From NCBI GenBank assembly GCA_002118135.1, contig BDIU01000224.1:29011-93010 (forward strand): DNA of 64,000 nucleotides. Reading direction: 5' to 3'. The DNA comes from Trebouxia sp. TZW2008. Its lineage: Eukaryota; Chlorophyta; Trebouxiophyceae; Trebouxiales; Trebouxiaceae. Below are positions 43,901 through 55,500 of this stretch, in pieces. Position 1 is the stretch's first letter; the number at the start of each line of letters is the position of its first letter. A model generated the notes under the pieces. The model was not told the origin of the DNA. It was given only the letters and a program-made list of their open reading frames with translations, and searched no databases. The position numbers and the translations under genes were made by a program.

Positions 43901-45300
43901 AAAGCGCCCTTTTGCCAAATTGTGAACAGCTGGCGCAAGACGTGGCAGATGCTTTCTCATGGAATTCTGCCACAGCTCCCGTGCCCGCCAATTCTTATCA
44001 TGTCCCTGGGGCGCCTGATCCTGCAGCGTATTCAAACTCAGACAGCATAGCATTTCATGACGCGCAAAGCATGATGGGCAGCATGAGGACAACCTTCAAC
44101 AGCTTCCTGTCAGCTACCTCTGCATCCCTAGGGTCCAGTCAGCAGCTGCCTCCCGCTTCTTCTGTTAGTCACAGTCAGAAACCCTCAGAGACCCTAGCAG
44201 GACCCACAAATGGCAGAACAAGTTCACAGCAACAAGAAGGGAACCCGAAATTAGAGCAAGGGGGTCCCCTGGGGTGGGAGCTGCGAGCCCAATGCAGCGA
44301 AGCTTCTCTAGTGCTTTGGTATCCTGAAGAAGAAGACTTTGCAAGACACCAGGCAAGCCTCATGCAACCTCAGTACTGGAATAGATAGAAAGCTCTAATC
44401 TACTTGTGTTGCAAACTGTGTGCTAAAGCTGTTTGAGTGTGCTATGAGAGAGACATGCTACACTGCAAAGGTGTCATGAAACCAATGCTGGTTTTCCTGT
44501 CAAGAGCAATGCTGCAAATATCAGGTTGGCGACAACATGGGCCAAACCATATCTGCATTCAAATGAGTACCAATTATGATGATATCAGCAGGAGAAAGTC
44601 GCATTGCATTTGCAAAAAGTTTCTTCGCCATTCAAGTTCTTCAAGCTAAGGTCGCAGCGACAAAGTAGCTCATGCTTGTGTGACACAAGCTTGCGGCAAC
44701 TGCTGACAATAGTCTGCCCTAGACCCTCATCCCTGACCCATGACCTGAGCGCTCACAAGTCCTTGCTTGCTGGTGCAGCATCATTTGAATACCAGTTGCA
44801 GTGGTGTGAACCGTTGTCAATCTGCAAAGCCATGGCATTCAATCATTTTGTCTCAACAAGGATGGCTTTAGCTGTCTCAGGAACATCTGCCTTTCGGCCA
44901 AACTCTCAAAATCAAGGCCCCTAGACCTTGCTAAAAGATCATGGAATGGTGCAGGATTTTGCAGCCTCATCTGAAGACCAACCCCGCTGCTGCCTGGAAC
45001 TGGGCGACCTGTCCATGCGTGTCAAAGGTTCCAACGACGGAGCAATGCTGTGTGATTTGTCATTGCACCGTCTGGAATGCGCTGAGCACCTCCCTGTGTC
45101 TGGTCTAGAAGCTGCTCCAGCAGCTGCTACCCTTGCTGAGGTAATGCTTTGGGGTTTGTCAGTACTCCGCCTTGAGTGCGCTGAGCACCTACCTGTATCT
45201 GGTCTTGAAGCTGCTCCAGCAGCTGCTACCCTTGCTGTGGTGACGTTATGCACTTTCATGCACTTGCTGCTGTCGGTGCTGGTGGCGGTGGCGGTGGCGG

Positions 45301-45333
<33 letters not shown>

Positions 45334-46786
45334 GTTTGATGACAAGTGGTCAGCAAGTGCTTTTGCAGCTGTCATGCCTGCCACAACAATGCATAAATAC
45401 TCCAACAGTCTGTTACAACATAGCAGCAGTGACGTTTGAGACTATGCATGTCGCCACTTTTGCGGCAATCAGTGTGAAATCAGAGGCATCTTGTTCCTGT
45501 TTTGCTGTGTCATGCTGTTGTGGCTTTAAGACGTCACACATGCTGACCCAGCATGGTTGCGTCACATTACATGCTGCGAAGTTTTGCATGAACCTCAATG
45601 TCTAAGTTCATTCCAATATCAAGTTCTTGCTGTCATCTGATGAGCCCAATGCGCAATCTGCATCAGTTCGAGTCGGCCTGAAAATCATACATTCATCTCT
45701 GCTTTGTATCAATTCGGCTTCAAAATCATGGGTTCAACATTGTACATCGTCAATGACAGTTTGCCCATGCCATGTGCTCAGACAAGGTACAGTCAAGGTC
45801 ACAATTGTCAGCCCTGGTGTAGGGTATCGGGGCCTCACATCAAACCATACTTGCTGCAGGTCACAAGGGTGACAGACCTGCTTCCACCTATTCCCCAGGG
45901 CACAAGGCCGGTGCCCTCCTTCACTGGAGTTTCGCCCTTACCTGTAATGCAATCTCTTTACAGCAGTACGCTGAGTCAGCTTGCCAGCTCATCCTACATG
46001 AGCACATCCAGCTTGCATTACGTCACCAATTCAAACTCTGGCGCCAGTCAGTTTGCTGCTGCTTCACAGCCACAGAGTCAGGTGAAAGCTTTAAAGGGTT
46101 TCAATTCTCACGTGGGTTCTGTGCTTTTAACTGCCGCAAAGCTGGCCAGTATGCACAGCAGGAGTGTGTTTTGCTTCTCCTACCTAGTGCTCTCTGCAGG
46201 GTGGATTTAGGTTTGTTATCTAATCCATGTGATTCTTCAGGGACAGTGACTGTCAGTCCTCTTATGCCTTTTGAGCAGAGTGAGCACGTGTTCCCTGTCA
46301 TCATGTGAGATCATTGTCACGTCCAGTGTTGGCGTACTAAGCCTTGACTGTATAATGATTTGACCAGCATATTTAGCAAGAGCGCTTCCTGCTGGTGCTG
46401 TCTTGCTAAATGCGTCCTTGATGACACAGCAATATAGCAAAAGCATGACGCACTCTTGCTACATATGCTGGTCAAGTTCATGATACGCTGCAGGCTAATC
46501 GTGCTAACACTGCATGTGACAACAATCTCATACAACAAGAGTGCATCCTGCTGCTGCTAGGTTGCTCAATGCGGTGATGACACAGCATCATGGCAAATGC
46601 ATGACGCAATCTTGTTACACATGCTGATCAGCTTCATGACAGAAAGGATCAGCTCACAATGATATCCTGTTTCAATGGATCTTTATGCGAGAGCATTGCG
46701 CACTAGCCTGCAGCATTGCATGGCTGTGGCATTCTTACTGTGTGTTAAGCATTCTGCTGCAGTCAGCTTTTTGCATGGAGCAGGTG

Positions 46787-46827
<41 letters not shown>

Positions 46828-49800
46828 AGTAAGGTTAGGGTTTGGGACAGGTGTGGAAGCTGCCAGTAACAATAAGTATATCTGCGTTGTAATCTATTGG
46901 AGATGACTTTTGAAGGTGTGGCCAGTCTTCTGTGCTGGCAGCAGTGCCCGCAAGGCAGATGGGGTCACCCCAAGCTTAACCCTCTCCGCCCACCTGCAAC
47001 CCCCCCAGCAAACCCCCACCAGCATCACCTCCTCTTCTTCACCAGCCACAGCCCGGCAGGCCACTGCTGGCCGCCATGCTGCCTCCAGTGCTGCTGGCAG
47101 TGGCACTTCCGCCACAGTTGTGGCCAGCATGCAGCTGCGGCCGTCCACTGTTTGGCTGAGTTTGCCGTTCTTACAGCGGTTGCAAGGCTTCTTTCAGCCA
47201 TTGACTGTTGCACCAAATGATGCAGAGGAAGCTGAAAGGTCAGTCTGCATATTTTTGTGAGCCAGTATGTGATCAGTGTGCACTTACTGATTGTGTTGTG
47301 CCAGTCATAGATATTCCTCACAGGAATCTGAAATGTATGTCTGTGGGTTGTCAAGAGCCTACATAACTGTTGTGTGGTCAGCATGTGATAAAGTTGAGCT
47401 TGACGTGCTTGAATGTGCCACTCTCAGGCGTGTTGTGAGCCTGTTGTTAGCAGAACATTAGTTCAAGGTGTCAGGAAAGCTTTTCTGCCTGACAACCAAT
47501 CAGCACCTTCAGAAGTAGCACAGGTTCACTGCGGACACTCCAAGTGGTAGCAGCGATACTCCTGTCCTTTCTGAGGTATGCTGTGAGGTTGGCTAATTAA
47601 GCGCGTTGATGACTACATCACTGAGCAGGATATGCCAATAACAGCACCCGTGTATTGGTCAATATTGTTGCAGCAGCACCTGGTTTTTGATGTCATGTAA
47701 AGAAACTTATGGGAATTGGTGTGTGGACTGCAACTTGGCCGATGAAGCAAGCATAGCATTTCAGCGTGTGTCGGCAGCAGTATCAACAGCACCTTGCAAG
47801 ACCACAGACACGTCAAAGACAGTGGCCCAGGCAGCTTCTCTGACAAATGTTTGCTGTGTGAATTGCAGATTGTGTGATGTCGTAGACCATGCTGTCTCAG
47901 AGCATGTCAACAGCGGAATTGACAGCATCTTGCAACACCACAGACACATTGAAAACCTCATGCCAAATGCGACAGCTGTTGCCCAAGGAGAGAATAGAAG
48001 TCCTGTGCAGTTGGCTGTTGACGCCCCTGACACTTGTTTTGTGCTCCTTCTTCCTGCTCCTCAAACAGGCTTGGACTCACCTTTTTGGTGTGTAAACTGC
48101 AGATCAGCTGATGGCGTGGACTACCACGTCAGAGCAAGTCAGCAGTGGCATTGACAGCATCTTGCAGGAACATAGAAAGATTGGAGCAAATGGCCCAATC
48201 TTGAGAGCTGTTGTCTTAGGAGAGGATGGCAGTCCTGTGAAAGTGGTTGTTGAGGCGCCTCACATCTGTGTTGTGATTCTTTGTTATTGCTTTTCAAGTG
48301 GGCTTGGACTGACATCTTTGGTGTGTGAACTGCAGATCAGCTGATGACATGAGCCACACCATGTCAGAGCAAGTCAGCAGCGGCATTGACAGCATCTTGC
48401 AAGACCACAGAAACCTCAAAGGAGTTGGCCCTAATCCGGTAGCCAAACAGGAGAATACCAGTCCTTTGCAAGTGGCTGTTCAAGCCCCACACATTTGCGT
48501 TGTGATTCTTCTTCCTGCTTCACGAATGGGCATTGGTTCAATTCCTGGTCATGGCAGGAGCTACATGGCAATTGACCTTTTTGCTGTGGCACAGTCTAAG
48601 GTGACCAGGATTCTTGCACTGCTCTGCCCTGCCCTGCCCTGCCCTGCCCTGCCCTGCCCTGCCCTGCCTCAACTTAGACTGTTTCAGAAGCTGTGATCCT
48701 TCATCAGAACTTGTGCTTGGCATCTGCATGGACTCAGCTGCGTTCAAGATTGCATTGCTACTCCACAAACAAGAAATCCAATCAGCTAGTGCACATGGAC
48801 TGGAACAGCCAGCTCAATGCTCTGCTTCTGGGATCTAATGAGTTTTGCCTTCTCACCTTGAAACACTCAAAATGCTTGCAGGCACAGAAAGATGCGTTTT
48901 CGGGGTCAATGCTCACCCTGCAAAACCACCCTCAAAAGCAGCCAAGGGGTCATGGGTCAAATTCGGCAGGAAGCAAACCCTCAGATATGTGGGAGGGTCA
49001 ATTGTCAATTGGCCGTGCCAAGATGTATCTAATTGGCAGTGCTACAGAGGAATCACAGCAAATTGGCATTCCCAATGCAAATTTGCAGGTATGACATCAT
49101 CAAAGTCTCAGCAAATCTGCATGCAGAACAGATGTATGTTGAAACATTTGTCAGGAACGAAATAGATACGAGTCACACCACACCACACCACACCACACCA
49201 CACCACACCACACCACACCACACCACACCACACCACATGATGCAGCACACAACCCACAACACAGCACAGCATATGGAGCCACAGACAGTAATTGTGCACG
49301 CCTTGTGCTGAGGCTGCATTGGATCTTTCTGGGGAAGAATCCAACATCATGCGGACCATTTTGCTTATGCTGACTAGGCTGAAGCATGTGGAGAGTGACA
49401 CCTTTGTTATGCTTGAGCTTTTCCTGTTGTCAATGGAATGCACGTGGCTATGCAGCAATGCACACTTGTGGCTCTGATGTAATCTCTGGCGCCAATTTGA
49501 CAGGCAGTTTTCCAGCACAAGGAATTTTCAATAAGGGCTACCGTTTGTTGGGTTTTGTATTTGTGTGCGCATGGGTGCAGGCTCACTGTATACTGGAAGT
49601 TTTGCCAGAAGCTGAAGAATCAGCATCACATGGTGCCCAGAGGGCAGCACTCATTGCTCAAGACTCAGCGCTCAGAGGTCACACAGGGCTCTCAGCCAAT
49701 GTGGTGTTGACGCCTGGCAGGGCTGCGTCTCCTCATTTGGTGGACATGGTTTGGGAGGCAACACAGGAGCATGGTTCCAGTCACCAGCAAGGTAGCATAC

Positions 49801-50357
49801 AGTAAACTTTCTTTGTAAGGACACTTGATGTAAGGACAACGCCATTGGTAACCAATTACTGCATTCTGACTGCACTGGTCCCTCTGAGTAAGGACAATTT
49901 GATGTAAGAATAAGTTTCTTGGTAACCAAAGCAGTCGTTACAAAGAGAGTTTACTGTATTGCGACATGGCCCCCTCATCTGACATCACTGTTGCCTTGTT
50001 GCATCAGGTAATGCGCGCCTGGGCCTCTTTGATTTCTGATCAAGTCAAGACCCATCTATTTCCAGCTTGTCTGCTTGCACATGACTGCTGATGATGTAGG
50101 CCTAAGCCAAGGTTCTGGTGTAGATGGCGCCTACATGCAAGAAACTGCTGTGGCAGCTCTTTGTATTGGGTCGCCATACAACATGCTGAACAGCTTGCAT
50201 CTGTGACTAGTAATCCATGCTGCACCACATACAAGCTGGTGCCACATACATAGGTGTCTTGACTATTACAACCACCAGTTGCGCAAGTCACTGCACATGG
50301 AATGCAGCGTGCTAGGGTTGAGTCCTGATGTAAAAAAAAAAAAAAAAAAAAAAANNA

Positions 50358-50388
<31 letters not shown>

Positions 50389-52448
50389 GCTGGGATTGCA
50401 GGCATGAGCAGAGGTTCACATGTAGATGGTGCACACATGCAAGAAGCTGCTGTGGCAGCTTCCGGGATGAGAGTTCACCTGAGGGCTCCAAAGATACATG
50501 CTGAGCTCTGCCAGGTCAGCATTCATTCCTGAGTGTTGCTGATCCTGCTTGATGCTTTATCGTGAATAGACACTTGCTTGCCATCTTTAGATGTTTTGAC
50601 TGCTCAAATGTGAAGATGTTGTTGCCACGTGCAAGGTGGGTTGGCAACAGTGAATCACCATACATAACTGTCAACACGCAATACGCAGGATTTGGAAGTA
50701 TGAATCACTGAGGTGCAGTGCAACTTGTGGAATTGCAATGCGCAACACGCAATATGTTGGCGCCGATACGTAACACCCACTACGCAAGCATGTTACGGTA
50801 TCAATCACTGACATGTATGGAGTATGGTGATGGACTGTTCGGCAAACACAGTTTGCCTGGCAACTTAGTGCAGGTGGTGTTGCTCTGTTGCTGCATAGTG
50901 GCTGTCAATCATTGCTGCAAAAGCTTCACTTTCATGTAACATGGATGTGCGACCACCTTATGGTGTTCACCTGTGCTTTTAAGCCACAAAGTCTGATAAT
51001 TCACATGTGGCTCCCTGCGCCAGACTGTATATTCTATTGATTGATTGATGGAGTGCATGTGCAGGCTGATCTGGCAGCTTTGCTAGGGTTAGCTGGTGCC
51101 ATAAATGCATGGCAGAATGAGTCACGCCTGGCGAGTCAACAGTATGAGTCAGCTGAGGAGCTCACACCAATGCAAGTATCCATGCTATTGGAATGCGGCA
51201 TTGAGCTTGCATTGAAGCAAAATGCTAAGGTAAGATACACTTTTGCATATTTGCAATTTGTCACAGTCGGACAGCGGAGTTTCCGACATGCAAGTTCTCA
51301 TGCTGTCAAGTTCTGTGCAGACAGTATGTCAGGTCCTGACTGCAGGTGTTGTTTTGGAACTTTCACTGCCAGCATGCAGCGCCCAAGATTGAAAGGCTTC
51401 TTTTGATTATCAAAAACATGAAGATGCAACCACGGAACAGTTGTAGCTGCTTGAAACTTGGACCATTTCTGCTATGTTTTGAGTGTCTGACCTGCTGCGA
51501 GCATGTGCAACAGCCGTTGCGTCAGAGCTTTCAAAGGCAGCAAGAACCCAGCTCAGTTTTTGAAGTCAGGTTACACAAACTCACATGGTCGTGCAGCGTG
51601 ACCATGCATGTCAAACATGGTTGTGACCACGTGACCATGCAAAGTCACATGGTTGTGACTCTGTTGTTGCCACCATTATTGTCACTGCTGGTCCTGCTCC
51701 AAGCAAAAGTCCCTGGTACACTCATAGGTGCATGTTTCAGCATGCTGCATATAAGCAATCCTAGGCAAGATGCATCTCTTGGCATCTGTGCTTAAGATGT
51801 ACTTTGTGAGAGACTGACTGTCAGTTTTGCTTTGCCAGTCACAGTGCCATGTAGTTTGAAGGTGAACAGACTCCATGACAGTGTATGCAGGCGTTACCTA
51901 CTGGGCAAGATACACGTTTTGGCATTACAGCAGAAGATGTACGGATCTGCAACATCAGCAGCCTGGGTGGCAAAATGGATGCAGGGGCTTTACGCATTCA
52001 TGCAGAGGGGGTGACTCTCACTGGGGGCCAAGACAGGGGCTGTTTGCTGCACTGCCCTGGGTCTGCTTCTTCCCCCTCTACTTCTTCTTCTGTGGAGGGC
52101 CAAGACAGAGGCTGTGTGCTGCATAGCCCTGCTGGTGGCGTCTCTTCTTCTCCTTTAGGCCTGCAGCCTGCTATTGAGTTCTGGCAAGTCACAAGGTATA
52201 GCAACTTGGCTCAAATCTGTTTTCAACATCCATTTTGAGTGGAAATCAGGGATCTGTCGCCAAGTGTTGGGTCAAGAGTAGCAGCCTTAAAACAACAGCT
52301 TCATGTTCAGCTGGCGCTCAAGCTGCCGTTTTGACATATAAGCAGGTACAAAGTGCTATAGACATGAGCTATGAATATATTGCAAAACCTGACATGCTGT
52401 GACAACAATGCTGATGGTACTACTGCTGCTGGTGTGCAGTTCTGACGC

Positions 52449-52504
<56 letters not shown>

Positions 52505-55500
52505 ATGTGGGACACTCACATGTGTTGATATGGACGTCACTGCTGCAGGCCATTCAGTTTAGAGACCAGTAGACTTGTGCAATCCAAGGCAGGCCAGACG
52601 CCAACCCTAGCAGATTTGGAGGCAATTTCGTCAGTCCTGATTGTTGGGGCTACTTTTGCCACAGATGGCGGGAACTTGATGCTCCCATGGCTGACAGATT
52701 TGGCGGGCTTTTTTGTGATGGGGGGATATGAGGGGGCTGGCAATGCTACCCCCCCTGACCCCCCAGCCACCAGTTGGAGTGTTGCACTTCAAGATGTTGC
52801 GCTGCGCTATGAGCCTGCAGAACCAAATCAAACACCGCAGCATGCTCAGCGTGCCCAGCATGCTCAGCATGCTGACAGCAGCAAAAATTCAGGGTCCAAT
52901 CTGTCACAGGTTTCAGCCGTCATAACCCTGGCAGGACTGTTGTGGCAGATGCACCCTGGAAAAGAAGATCAAAGGATCTTGCTCCAGTGCCTGGGGTTGC
53001 ACTGTGCTGAGTCAGCATTACGACAGGGTGCTTGGTCATCACATCATCGCAAACACATTCCTGGCATGCAGCTAGCCAATGCAGGCTATTCTTTAGTCCT
53101 TCAAGAAAAGCAGCTTGAGATAGTTCTGAAACCAGTTGCTCATTCAGATGATGATTTTTCTCAGACTCACATCAGTAATCAGCGTCTCAATCTTGCATTG
53201 ACAAAGACTCAGATGCGATTGCTCACCTCTTTAGTCAGCCAGTGGACAGCCAAGCCCAACCAGGCTCCCTCCAGTTCCAAGAATCAATCAAGCTCAGCGG
53301 GATCATCCAGGCAAGATCCTGACCTAAATCAGGCTCATGGGGACAGGTCACATGGGCGGCAGGACTCTGAAGCTGGGGTGGTGGAATGGCACAGGGAGGG
53401 TCAGGGGGGGTCCCTCAAAATCATGGAGGGGGTGCAAGAAGATGCCTTTAAGAGGTGAGCCTAGTCAAACAGTCCTATCGCAATGTCCCTCTCCACTGGT
53501 GGTTTTTCAAATTGTCCAAATTTGCGCAAGGTCTAAATCTTGCATGAAGTGGTTTCAACATACAAACGCCTGACTGGGCGACAGATCTCACGCATGCAGC
53601 TCTGGTGTTGAAAGGAGGCCTTTCGTCAAATTTTGTGACTATCTTCATTCTGTCCAGGATCAAGCTGTGTGGTTATGTGCAGGGGTCAGAACATGCCAAA
53701 GGTTTCTGTGCTTTTAGTGACTACTCTGCTCGTGCTGAGCAACAAATGTCCTCAAAGACTGTGAAAGGTTTGTCAGAGTCTGTCAGCAGCTGTTTTCTTC
53801 TTGACTGCAGGGGTCAGAATATGCCGGCAGCTTCTGTGTTTTTGGAGGGAGGCTGGTTCCCGCCAGAACAGCTAGATTTGGCGTCAAGCATCATTGAGGT
53901 GGATCCACAAGCAGATCAGGCAAGCAACCATCACAAGATTTGTTTTTTGCTGTCAATAATATCATCCCAGATTTGGGGTCAAGCATCAGTGAGGTGAATT
54001 TTGAAATAGATCAAGCAAGCAAGAATGAAAAACTCTGTCACAATTTTTATTTTTGCATGTGACTGTTTTCATCACAGACTTGGCATTGTTGAGGCGGAAG
54101 CGGATCAGACAAGCAAGCACCACAGAGTCCTCATGATAGCTATCTCAGTCAGCAAAATGCACATTGCACACACCTTTAGTGTCTGTGCATGGCGTACTTG
54201 CTCAGTCATTTTGCAGACCACGCCAATCCTGCAATATGATATGTTCTGGATCACAAGCTTGACGATACTCTCCTGCAATCACTCTATGATCTCAGCAATG
54301 CTGTGGTCTTGCATTGAAGCAGTTATACCACTTCTTGAGGTGGCTTGTCAATTTATATGCCTTAAGTAGGACAAAAGGGGCTTCAAGGAAACACCCTATG
54401 CACTCAGAAGTGTCAATTTGATGCCAGGTGGTGTCAGAAATGCACTCATACTGCAGAAAAATTATGGCTGCCAACAGAAGTGGATAGTTTGCTGATCTCA
54501 ATTACAGCGAATGCGCAAACTGAAAGATGCCAAAGTTGCTTATAGGCGGTATAGACCTTTTGCCACAAGGGCATTTGGTGGCAAAAGATCTCTGCAAAGT
54601 GTGTAGAGCCATGTATGGCAACACGAGTGGCTACCTTGTTGCCTCATTGACCAGACACCATGCGTTCAAAAGTGTCATTACTGCATTCTGGCAGTGTTAA
54701 GAACGCATAGTGGCTTGGCGCCTGCAGTCAAAGAGGACTATGTGTGTCCCAGTCTGCCATCAAGTGAAGAACTCTGTGATGGCAATCCTGCAGCTTTATT
54801 CTGAGTTTGTCAGAAACAAACTCTTAGCGTTGCAAAAATTGCTTTCAGGCAGTGTTAAGGTCGCACAGTGGCAGTGCAGCATCAGTCAAAGAGGACTGTG
54901 TGTGTCACAATCTGCCATCTAGTAAAGCACTGTGTGATGGCAATCCTGCAGCTTTTGCTTCTGAGCTTGCTAGAAACACACACTTGAAGATGCAAAATTT
55001 GCTTCCAGGCGGTATCAAGGCCACACATTGGCAGTGCACCTGCCGTTTGTGAGGCCTATGTGCGCCTCAAACTGCCATCCAGTGCAACCTTTGCTCACAA
55101 TCCTGCAACATGTCTTTTTGACTCGTTTTGCTGTCTGCCAGGTGGTGTAAGAATACAGAGTTTCAGCGCCACCCCACTTCATGAGGATCATGCATAGCAA
55201 AAGCAGTGGTCGCCTCATTGCCTTGGTCTGACAGCAACTCTACACAACTTGATTTGACAGTGACTATGTACAACATACGCCCAAAAGTGCAATACTGGCT
55301 TGCAGGAGGTGTCAAGAATGCATACTAGTAGTGCACCCCTTGGCTCAGGAGGATGACATGTGTCCCGATCTGTTGTCTAGTGAAGTTTCTGACAGTGATA
55401 CGACAAATTATACTTTTTGACCTTGTCAAATCCTTTCAGGCAGTATTGAGGATGCATAGTGGCAGTGCCCCAGCGGTGCGTGAGGACTACGTATGTCCCA

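Noticed and set aside
46101..46700. Coding potential between ATG2 exons 7 and 8
   Set aside because: Open frames on both strands have no ATG2-like sequence; the segment is made of duplicated intron blocks (GCAAAAGCATGACGCACTCTTGCTACATATGCTGGTCA).
49292..49477. Additional ATG2 exon (reading LDLSGEESNIMRTILLMLTRL)
   Set aside because: It looks protein-like but has no donor compatible with the phase of exon 11; left as uncertain rather than included.
50332..50385. Poly(A) tail of a retroposon
   Set aside because: Both flanks are copies of the ATG2 exon 13 border rather than a retroposon body, no target-site duplication is visible, and the run contains undetermined bases.
51590..51665. Palindrome-rich CACATGGT/CACGTGACC stretch as a regulatory site
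   Set aside because: It lies in ATG2 intron 13 and looks like local slippage of a CACATGGTYGTGAC motif; no independent support.
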